NCBI GenBank assembly: GCA_030043855.1 | Contig: JASHWW010000045.1 | Span: forward strand, 1 to 5,195 | Reading direction: 5' to 3' | Length of the DNA stretch: 5,195 nucleotides | Origin: Thermoplasmata archaeon | GTDB lineage: Archaea; Thermoplasmatota; Thermoplasmata; Lutacidiplasmatales; UBA184 | In this document: one piece after another, positions 1 through 5,195 of the stretch | Layout of the letters: every line of letters starts with the position of its first letter | Position numbering within the stretch: position 1 is the first letter of the stretch | Program-made: the position numbers and the translations under genes | The notes under the pieces: model-generated | Seen by the model: only the letters and a program-made list of their open reading frames with translations | The model's database searches: none | What the model was told of the DNA's origin: nothing

Positions 1-2
1 CG

Positions 3-362
3 AAGGAAGGGTGCCGGTCGGGCGAGTGCGGCGCCTGTACCGTCCTGGTCGGCGGGGAGACGACGCTCTCCTGCCTGACCTTGGCGCACGAGGTCGAGGG
101 GAGCCCGATCACCACGATCGAGGGGGTCGGCGCCGATCCGGACGGCGCGGCGGTGCGCCGCGCGTTCGACGCCGCGGCGGCGGTCCAGTGCGGGTACTGT
201 ACGCCCGGATTCGTGATGTCGCTCACCGGCCTCCTCCGCGAGCGGGGGCGGGCGGCCTCCCCCGAGACGCTGGCCGAGGAGCTCGGCGGCAACCTCTGCC
301 GATGCACCGGTTACGCGGCGATCGTACGGGCCGTCGCGCTCGCCCGGGAGGCCGGCCCGTGA
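3..362 (+). CDS. Molybdenum hydroxylase (xanthine dehydrogenase family) [2Fe-2S] small subunit, 5'-truncated
   Basis: This is the C-terminal 119 residues of the iron-sulfur subunit; the start and roughly the first 35-40 residues lie left of the window. Seen: the plant-ferredoxin-type motif KEGCRSGECGACTVLV gives Cys4, Cys9 and Cys12 of the visible part, and Cys24 completes the first cluster. The second, all-helical domain has QCGYCTPGF (Cys63, Cys66) and GNLCRCTGY (Cys99, Cys101). All eight cluster ligands are present. The C-x2-C to C-x-C spacer is 32 residues, one longer than the usual 31. In this family the subunit carries electrons from the molybdenum site on the large subunit to an FAD subunit or another acceptor, in the cytoplasm. 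No FAD-binding subunit is visible; if present it would be upstream or elsewhere. The stop codon overlaps the start of the large subunit, so the two are translationally coupled. The family is certain; the enzyme name depends on the partner's substrate. Confidence 0.96.
   Translation, partial: KEGCRSGECGACTVLVGGETTLSCLTLAHEVEGSPITTIEGVGADPDGAAVRRAFDAAAAVQCGYCTPGFVMSLTGLLRERGRAASPETLAEELGGNLCRCTGYAAIVRAVALAREAGP
346..351 (+). promoter_or_regulatory. Shine-Dalgarno site for the large-subunit start
   Basis: GGGAGG lies inside the end of the small-subunit gene, 7 nt before the GTG at 359. It fits the CCUCC end of 16S rRNA and supports the GTG at 359 as the start, rather than any upstream start in the same open frame. 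Confidence 0.6.
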
Positions 363-2563
363 GCGCGGCCGTCCGGCCCGACGCCGCGGCCAAGCTCGCG
401 GGGTCGGTGGAGTACGGGATGGACCTCGACCGGCCGGGGATGCTCTGGGGGGCGCTCGTCCTCGCGGCCGAGGGGGCGGGCCGTCTCCGCTCGGTCGACC
501 TTCGCGCGGCGCGCGCGATGGACGGGGTCGTCGCGATCGGACCGGAGGATCTTCCCGGACTGCTCGGCGCGGCCGGACGCGACGAGGAGCGGCCCCCGTT
601 CCCCGCCGAACGGATCGCCTATCGGTCCCAACCCGTGGCCGCGGTCGCTGCCCCGACCCTCGCCCAGGCGCGGGCCGCGGCTCGCGCCGTCGTCGTGCGG
701 GTCGACGCGGAACCGTCCCTGGGCGACCTCGAGAGCCGGTTCCCCGAGTGGCCGGGGCCGGAGGCCGCCTCCTCCCCCCACGTGGCCGCCCACGTCCACG
801 CGCGACGCGGCGATGTCGAGGGCGCGTTCCGGACGGCCGAGACGGTCGTGCGCGAGACGTACCGCACCGCGAGCATCCACCAGGTGGCGCTCGAGCCGCA
901 CGCGTGCCTGGCCGAGGTCCAGGACGGGATCGCCCGGGTCCGCTCGTCCACGCAGAGCCCGTTCGGGGTCCGGGAGGACGCGGCCCAGATCCTGGGGATG
1001 CCGGAGTCCGCGATCGTCGTCGAGGGGACGTGGGTTGGCGGCGGGTTCGGCGGCAAGGGCGCCTCGTTCCTCGAGCCGTACGCGATCCTGCTCGCTCGGG
1101 CCTCCGGCCGCCCCGTCCGGCTGGCGCTGACGTACCGCGAGGAGTTCCTGCTCGGTCGCACGACGCTCCCGGCGGTGATCCGGTTGGAGACGGCGGTCAC
1201 CGGGCGCCGGATCGTCGGGCGACGCGTGCGCCTCCTGCTCGACTCGGGCGCCTCCCTCCCGGGCCGGGACTTCGCCACGGGCTACTCCATCGGGTTCCTG
1301 CTCGGCCCGTACCGGACCCCGACGTTCGAGGTCGAGGGGTACGCGGTCCGGACGAACAAGCCGCCGTTCGGGCCCCATCGGGCCCCGTTCGCGCCCCAGT
1401 GCGCGTTCGCGGTCGAGTCGCACCTCGAGCACGTCGCGCGGGAGATCGGCGTCGACCCCGCCGCGTTCAAGGCCGACCATCTCTGGAAGGACGGCGACAC
1501 CACCCCGATGGGCCAGGCGGTCACCTCGTTCGGACTCGCGGCCGCGCTCGAGCGGGCGCGGGGGATCGCCGCCCGGTGGCGGTCCGAGGCGCCGCCCGGT
1601 CACGGGGTCGGCGTCGCGGTCGGGTTCTGGTCGACCAGCACGGGCGCCGGCGGAGAAGCGCGCCTGCGGCTCTCCCCGACCGAGCTCACCCTCCAGGTCG
1701 GGGAGCGGGAGATCGGGAGCGGCAGCGTCCTGGTCGGCCTCGTCGCGGTCGCCCAGCGGTCGACCGGACTCCCGCGGGACCGGATCCGGGTCGAGTACGG
1801 GTCGACGGCCGAAGCACCGTACGACGCGGGGGTCTACGGAAGCCGGACCGTCGGTGCGCTCGGACGCGCGGTCGACGAGGCGGCGCAGGAGATTTTGCGG
1901 ACGCTCGCCCGACGCGCCGGCATCTCGGGTGCCCCGCACTTGGTTGCGGGTCCCGACGGGATCGCGGTGGCGGATGCCGCGGCCCGTCGGACGATCGCCG
2001 AACTGCTGACCGACGCCGAGCGGAGTGCGGGAGGCCTGGTGGCCCTCGGTCGCCACTACGGGCGCTCCGGCGCGATCGACGAACGCCTCGTCGTGGACGG
2101 CACGTTCTACGCGTACACCGACTTCACCGGCGCCGCCCACGTCGCGGAGGTCGCGGTCGACCGCGAGACCGGGGCCGTGCGGGTCGTACGGTACGCCGCC
2201 GTCCAGGACGCGGGGGTCGTCGTCGATCGGCCGACGGCGACCGCGCAGGTCGAGGGGGCGGTCGTCATGGGGCTCGGGACCGCTCTGACGGAGGAAGCGC
2301 TCTGGTCGGACGACGGACGGCTGCTGAACCCGGGGCTGCTCGACTACCGGATCCCGACCCTGGGCGAGGTCCCGCCGATCGACGTGGAGTTCGTCGAAGG
2401 GTCGATCGGGGCCGGACCGTTCGGCGCGAAGGGGATCGGGGAACCGCCGATCGTGCCGGTCCCCGCGACGATCGCCGCGGCCGTGCGCGACGCGTCCGGG
2501 GCCCACGTCCTCGAACTGCCGCTGACGGCGGAGCGGGTCGCGCGAGCGCTTAAGGCGTTCTGA
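359..2563 (+). CDS. Molybdopterin-binding large subunit of a xanthine dehydrogenase-family hydroxylase, substrate unknown
   Basis: This 734-residue subunit holds the molybdenum-pterin cofactor and the active site. The reading frame stays open upstream, but homology begins at the GTG at 359: residues 6-28 follow the family opening (R-x-D...K..G...Y..D...PGML). A good Shine-Dalgarno site precedes this GTG and its GTGA overlaps the small-subunit stop. Seen in order: H174..LEP; STQ (Gln199); VGGGFGGK (226-233); D..GAS near 295; TNKPPFGPHRAPFAPQ (332-347); GSGS (453-456); GVYGSRT (491-497); GAKGIGEPP (689-697). Glu695 matches the catalytic glutamate (bovine XDH Glu1261). By eye, the two purine-recognition residues of xanthine dehydrogenase (bovine Glu802 and Arg880) are replaced by Gly234 and about Tyr309. 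The CO dehydrogenase motifs AYRCSFR and AYRGAGR are also absent, with PHRAPFA in that place. I infer a hydroxylase or aldehyde oxidoreductase-like enzyme that is neither ordinary xanthine dehydrogenase nor aerobic CO dehydrogenase. The family is certain; the substrate is not known. Confidence 0.95.
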   Translation: MSAAVRPDAAAKLAGSVEYGMDLDRPGMLWGALVLAAEGAGRLRSVDLRAARAMDGVVAIGPEDLPGLLGAAGRDEERPPFPAERIAYRSQPVAAVAAPTLAQARAAARAVVVRVDAEPSLGDLESRFPEWPGPEAASSPHVAAHVHARRGDVEGAFRTAETVVRETYRTASIHQVALEPHACLAEVQDGIARVRSSTQSPFGVREDAAQILGMPESAIVVEGTWVGGGFGGKGASFLEPYAILLARASGRPVRLALTYREEFLLGRTTLPAVIRLETAVTGRRIVGRRVRLLLDSGASLPGRDFATGYSIGFLLGPYRTPTFEVEGYAVRTNKPPFGPHRAPFAPQCAFAVESHLEHVAREIGVDPAAFKADHLWKDGDTTPMGQAVTSFGLAAALERARGIAARWRSEAPPGHGVGVAVGFWSTSTGAGGEARLRLSPTELTLQVGEREIGSGSVLVGLVAVAQRSTGLPRDRIRVEYGSTAEAPYDAGVYGSRTVGALGRAVDEAAQEILRTLARRAGISGAPHLVAGPDGIAVADAAARRTIAELLTDAERSAGGLVALGRHYGRSGAIDERLVVDGTFYAYTDFTGAAHVAEVAVDRETGAVRVVRYAAVQDAGVVVDRPTATAQVEGAVVMGLGTALTEEALWSDDGRLLNPGLLDYRIPTLGEVPPIDVEFVEGSIGAGPFGAKGIGEPPIVPVPATIAAAVRDASGAHVLELPLTAERVARALKAF

Positions 2564-2577
2564 ACGTGCCTCGGGCC

Positions 2578-3735
2578 ATGCCGCTGCCGGCCGCCGAGGT
2601 CCGGGCGCTCCTCGAGCGGTACCCCGACCGGCCGACCGTCGGGGCGGTCGGGTCGCATTCGGCGCTCGACATCGCCGACGGGGCGGTGACGGAGGGGCTC
2701 CCGACCCTCGTGCTCGCGCAGGCCGGACGCGATGCCACGTACGCACGGTACTTCCGGACCCTCCGGGGTCCCGACGGCGAGCGTCGACGCGGGTGCGTCG
2801 ACGACGTCTGGACGTTCGGAGCGTTCGCCGAGATCGCGCGGCCCGCCGAGCAGGAACGCCTGCGCGGTGCGGGGGTGCTGCTCGTTCCGAACCGGGCGTT
2901 CTCGTCGTACGTCCCGCTGACGGCGATCGAGGAGAAGTTCCGGGTCCCGATCGTCGGCAGCCGCGCCCTGCTGCGGATCGAGGAGCGGTCGGAGCGGGAG
3001 AACTACTACACGCTGCTCGAGGCCGCCGGGATCCCGACGCCGCGCCGCGTCGAGGGACCCGAACGGATCGAGCGGCTGTCGATCGTGAAGCTCCCGCACG
3101 CGACCCGCCGGCTGGAGCGCGGGTTCTTCACCGCGGCGAGCCCGGCGGAGTACCGCGCGAAGGCGGACCGCCTGATCGCGCGGGGGACGATCACCGCGGC
3201 CGACCTCGCCACCGCCCGGATCGAGGAGTACGTGCTCGGACCGGTGTTCAACTTCAACTTCTTCTTCTCCCCGCTCGTCCCCCGCGCCGAGGGGCTCGAG
3301 TTGCTGGGGGTCGACGAACGTCGCGAGAGCAGCCTGGACGGGATGGTCCGGCTCCCGGCGGCCCAGCAGCTCGCGCTCAACGAGTCGGACCGGATCCCCG
3401 ACTACACGGTCGTCGGCCACGGCTCGCTCACGGTCCGGGAGTCCGCCCTCGAGGAGGTGTTCCGCCTCGGCGAGAAGTTCGTCGACGCGGCGCGGGCCCG
3501 TTCGCCGCCGGGGATCCTCGGGCCGTTCTGCCTCCAGACCTGCCTCGACCGCGACGGACGGCCGACCGTCTTCGACGTGGCCGCACGGATCGGTGGGGGG
3601 ACGAACGCCCACCTGGGCCTCGGCCACCCGTACGGGAACGCCCTCTACCGGGGCCCCATGAGCAGCGGCCGTCGCGTGGCGCTCGAGATCCGCCGCGCTC
3701 TCGCCGAGGACCGGCTGGCGGAGATCGTGACATGA
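2578..3735 (+). CDS. purP: PurP-family ATP-grasp ligase (formate-AICAR ligase or PurP paralogue)
   Basis: This 385-residue protein is slightly longer than the roughly 360 usual for PurP. Characterised PurP makes FAICAR from AICAR, formate and ATP in archaeal purine synthesis. Seen: GSHSALD (25-31), with His27 at the same position as in the M. jannaschii enzyme; VPIVGSRALLR (123-133), like the family's VPMFGNR.LLRWE; ARIEEYVLG (213-221); SPL (231-233); ELLGVDERRESSLDGMVRLP (241-260); GPFCLQ (315-320); AARIGGGTN (335-343); MSSGRRVALEIRRAL (361-375). The ATG at 2578 is preferred because its N-terminus aligns residue for residue with PurP. A GTG at 2566, four codons upstream, is the alternative, with only a weak AAGG before it. 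Oddities: the glycine-rich KFPGARGGRGYF segment of PurP reads KLPHATRRLERGFF (171-184), and the PHGSF segment reads PNRAF (104-108). These point to a divergent paralogue (PurP2-like) that may not make FAICAR. It lies 14 nt after the hydroxylase and overlaps gcvT. Confidence 0.9.
   Translation: MPLPAAEVRALLERYPDRPTVGAVGSHSALDIADGAVTEGLPTLVLAQAGRDATYARYFRTLRGPDGERRRGCVDDVWTFGAFAEIARPAEQERLRGAGVLLVPNRAFSSYVPLTAIEEKFRVPIVGSRALLRIEERSERENYYTLLEAAGIPTPRRVEGPERIERLSIVKLPHATRRLERGFFTAASPAEYRAKADRLIARGTITAADLATARIEEYVLGPVFNFNFFFSPLVPRAEGLELLGVDERRESSLDGMVRLPAAQQLALNESDRIPDYTVVGHGSLTVRESALEEVFRLGEKFVDAARARSPPGILGPFCLQTCLDRDGRPTVFDVAARIGGGTNAHLGLGHPYGNALYRGPMSSGRRVALEIRRALAEDRLAEIVT
3720..3726 (+). promoter_or_regulatory. 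Probable ribosome binding site for gcvT
   Basis: GGAGATC ends 5 nt before the ATG at 3732, with its GGAG core 8 nt away, inside the end of purP. It resembles a partial archaeal GGAGGTGATC site. It supports the ATG at 3732, which is coupled to the purP stop, over the in-frame ATG at 3759. Confidence 0.45.
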
Positions 3736-4907
3736 CCGACGCGCCGCCCGCGGAACCGATGCGCACCCCGCTGAACGCGTTCCACCGTCGCCACGGCGCG
3801 CACCTCGTGCCGTTCTCCGGCTGGGAGATGCCGCTCTACTACACCAGCATCCTGGCGGAGCACCGGGCGGTCCGCGGGGAGGCGGGCCTGTTCGACGTCT
3901 CCCACATGGGGATCCTGACCGTCACCGGGGCCCACGCCGCCGACCTCCTCTCGCGACGGACGACCGCGAACGTCGAGCGCCTCGCGCCGGGCCAGGTCCG
4001 GTACACCTTCCTGCTCGAATCGAGCGGCGGGATCGTCGACGATCTGCTCGTGAGCCGGATCGACCCGGGCGACGAGCTCGCCCGCACGTTCCTGGTCGTT
4101 CCGAACGCGGGCCGCGCGGCCGAGATCGAGGAGATCCTCCGGCAGCACCGCGGTCCGGACACGACGATCCGGCGGTGGAACGACCAGGTCGCGCTCCTCG
4201 CCGTCCAGGGTCCGCGCTCCCGCTCGCTGCTCGAATCGATGTTCGGCTGGCAGCTCGGCGGCCTCGGCTTCTACCATCTCGCCTGGTTCCCGACCGGGGC
4301 GCGCGGACCCCCGTCGAACGGGGCCCTCGGACGGTCGTTCCCGGACGGCTTCGACGATGCGCTGCTCGTCAGCCGCACCGGCTACACCGGGGAGCTCGGC
4401 TACGAGCTGTTCGTCCGGACGCGCGACGTGGAGGCGCTCGCCGAGCGGCTGGTCGCCGCGGGCGCGACCCTCGCCGGCCTCGGCGCGCGCGACAGCCTCC
4501 GGCTGGAGAAGGGGTATCTCCTCTCCGGCCAGGAGTTCCACCGCGACCACACGCCGCTCGAGGCCGGCCAGGACCGGTTCGTCGAGCTCGACCACGCGTT
4601 CGTCGGTCGCCCCGTCCTCGACCAGCAGAAGGCGAACGGCCCGGCGGTCCGGTTGGTCGGGATCTCCGTCGCCGAGACGGGCGCGATCCCGCGCCACGGC
4701 ACCCCGATCACGGTCGACGGGAAGGTCGTCGCCGAGGCGACGAGCGGCGGCATCGCGCCGATGCTCGGCCACGGCGTCGCGCTCGCGTACCTCCCGAAGG
4801 AGCTGGCCGCGCCGGGGACCGCGGTCGCGCTCGAGCTCCGGGGGCGGTCCGTCCCGGGGACGGTCGTCCGCCTGCCGTTCGTCCCCGCCGCCTCCAGACG
4901 AGAGTAA
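3732..4907 (+). CDS. gcvT: Aminomethyltransferase, glycine cleavage system T-protein (GcvT)
   Basis: This 391-residue protein is close to the family's usual 360-400. GcvT moves the aminomethyl carbon of glycine, carried on lipoyl-GcvH, to a tetrahydropterin cofactor and releases ammonia. Seen: GAHLVPFSGWEMP (22-34), GLFDVSHMG (52-60), GGIVDDLLV (99-107) with the aspartate pair essential for folate-linked catalysis, AVQGPRS (157-163), SRTGYTGELGYEL (214-226), GLGARDSLRLEKG (249-261), HTPLEAG (273-279), FVGRPVL (290-296), ATSGGIAPMLG (336-346) and a C-terminal LPFVP (381-385). The ATG at 3732 shares ATGA with the purP stop. An in-frame ATG at 3759 would give a start nearer the conserved N-terminus. 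Oddity: an extra Gly/Pro-rich stretch at about residues 187-208 precedes SRTGYTGE. No gcvH, gcvP or lipoylation gene is in the window. All the main motifs are kept, so a true T-protein is likely; a GcvT-like transferase serving this operon's own substrate is the alternative. Confidence 0.95.
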   Translation: MTDAPPAEPMRTPLNAFHRRHGAHLVPFSGWEMPLYYTSILAEHRAVRGEAGLFDVSHMGILTVTGAHAADLLSRRTTANVERLAPGQVRYTFLLESSGGIVDDLLVSRIDPGDELARTFLVVPNAGRAAEIEEILRQHRGPDTTIRRWNDQVALLAVQGPRSRSLLESMFGWQLGGLGFYHLAWFPTGARGPPSNGALGRSFPDGFDDALLVSRTGYTGELGYELFVRTRDVEALAERLVAAGATLAGLGARDSLRLEKGYLLSGQEFHRDHTPLEAGQDRFVELDHAFVGRPVLDQQKANGPAVRLVGISVAETGAIPRHGTPITVDGKVVAEATSGGIAPMLGHGVALAYLPKELAAPGTAVALELRGRSVPGTVVRLPFVPAASRRE

Positions 4908-4910
4908 ATA
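4903..4910 (+). promoter_or_regulatory. Candidate archaeal TATA box for the downstream ATPase gene
   Basis: AGTAAATA is a sharp AT-rich patch in very GC-rich DNA, overlapping the gcvT stop codon. It is preceded by purine-rich ACGAGAG, which could serve as a BRE. It is centred about 35 nt before the ATG at 4942. With the usual spacing of about 26 nt from TATA box to start site, transcription would begin near 4933-4936, giving a leader of under 10 nt. This agrees with the lack of a Shine-Dalgarno site before 4942. This is inference from position and base composition. Confidence 0.45.
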
Positions 4911-4911
4911 C

Positions 4912-4930
4912 ACGGGACCCCCCATCCCGT
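4912..4930. repeat. 6-bp perfect inverted repeat at the operon boundary
   Basis: ACGGGA (4912-4917) and TCCCGT (4925-4930) are perfect complements around a 7-nt C-rich loop, CCCCCCA. The repeat lies between the TATA-like element and the ATG at 4942. No T-run follows, so it is not a typical intrinsic or archaeal terminator. It could be a regulator's operator or a weak hairpin at the end of the gcvT transcript; chance is also possible in DNA this GC-rich. Confidence 0.35.
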
Positions 4931-4941
4931 CGCCCGAAACG

Positions 4942-5195
4942 ATGGCGGTCGACTCCGGGGACCGTCCGTTCGTCGGCCGGGTGGAGGCCGTCGAGGCGCT
5001 CCACCGCCGGTTCGAGGACGCGCGGGCGGGGAGCGGGGGGGTCACCCTCCTGGTCGGGGACACCGGGGTCGGGAAGTCCCGGCTCGTCGCCGACCTCGTC
5101 CGGGACATCCGCTCCCGCGGCGTCCGGGTGCTGGAGGGCCGAGCCCCCCCGGTCGACGCGCCGCCGCCGTTCGCGCTCATCCGCTCCGCCCTCGA
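4942..5195 (+). CDS. P-loop (AAA/STAND-type) ATPase, N-terminal fragment, 3'-truncated
   Basis: Only the first 84 residues are in the window; the gene runs off the right edge. Seen: RPFVGRVEAVEAL (8-20), then VTLLVGDTGVGKSRLV (34-49), whose GDTGVGKS is a Walker A ATP-binding motif. The order FVGR, then about 25 residues, then G-x-x-G-x-GKSRL is typical of AAA_16-like ATPase domains. These are often found at the start of large regulatory or signalling proteins such as MalT-type regulators and cyclase-linked ATPases. No signal peptide or membrane segment is visible. The ATG at 4942 directly precedes the conserved block and follows a TATA-like element with no Shine-Dalgarno site, suggesting a leaderless transcript separate from the upstream operon. 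The downstream domains, and so the function, cannot be judged. Confidence 0.85.
   Translation, partial: MAVDSGDRPFVGRVEAVEALHRRFEDARAGSGGVTLLVGDTGVGKSRLVADLVRDIRSRGVRVLEGRAPPVDAPPPFALIRSAL

Noticed and set aside
11..358. N-terminal extension of the large subunit upstream of the GTG at 359
   Set aside because: The 116 extra codons are Arg/Gly-rich and overlap the small subunit, whose cysteine motifs are in another frame. Family homology starts at 359 with a good Shine-Dalgarno site.
1371..1400. Possible form I or II CO dehydrogenase large subunit (CoxL)
   Set aside because: The diagnostic AYRCSFR or AYRGAGR motif is absent; the matching position reads PHRAPFA, with no cysteine for the copper-molybdenum site.
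311..2746. Open frame of 811 codons on the - strand opposite the hydroxylase large subunit
   Set aside because: It is Arg/Pro/Gly-rich with no recognisable motif and lies opposite a gene with clear family motifs. Stop codons are rare in such GC-rich DNA, so long antisense frames are expected.
2781..2803. Two nearby GCGTCGACG copies, one a 10-bp palindrome
   Set aside because: They lie inside conserved purP coding sequence and are made of common GC-rich codons. There is no sign of a regulatory site.
2793..3731. N-terminal extension of gcvT through the purP gene
   Set aside because: It is an open frame only because of GC content. GcvT homology starts just after 3732, and the purP frame carries clear family motifs.
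3645..5180. Open frame of 511 codons on the - strand opposite gcvT and the ATPase gene
   Set aside because: It has low-complexity charged composition, no motifs, and spans two well-supported + strand genes and the gap between them. It is a high-GC shadow.

Overview
The window is about 5.2 kb of very GC-rich DNA, packed with genes that all lie on the + strand. The best phylogenetic clue is the third gene. It belongs to the PurP family of ATP-grasp ligases, which is essentially archaeal. The last gene starts without a visible ribosome binding site, just downstream of an AT-rich TATA-like element, as in archaeal leaderless transcription. I infer a high-GC archaeon, possibly a Thermoplasmatota-type lineage. 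The proteins are not acidic enough to suggest a haloarchaeon. The phylum call is weak.

Layout: (1) 3-362, the C-terminal 119 residues of the two-[2Fe-2S] small subunit of a molybdenum hydroxylase (xanthine dehydrogenase family). (2) 359-2563, the molybdopterin-binding large subunit, translationally coupled to the small subunit by a GTGA overlap. (3) 2578-3735, a PurP-family ATP-grasp protein. (4) 3732-4907, a GcvT-type aminomethyltransferase coupled to purP by an ATGA overlap. (5) From 4942 off the right edge, the N-terminus of a P-loop ATPase with its own probable promoter. Genes 1-4 have overlaps or gaps of at most 14 nt and look like one operon. The 34-nt gap before gene 5 holds a TATA-like element and a 6-bp inverted repeat, and looks like the operon boundary. 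No stretch over 300 bases lacks a gene, and I saw no RNA gene, CRISPR array or mobile element.

How the genes may work together: the operon joins a molybdenum hydroxylase, an enzyme family that attaches formate to an aminoimidazole nucleotide, and a folate-linked one-carbon transferase. This suggests a one-carbon or purine-related module. By eye, however, the hydroxylase lacks the residues that recognise purines in true xanthine dehydrogenases and also lacks the CO dehydrogenase signatures. The PurP protein has an altered ATP-site loop. The actual substrates are therefore open, and the operon is the most interesting object in the window.
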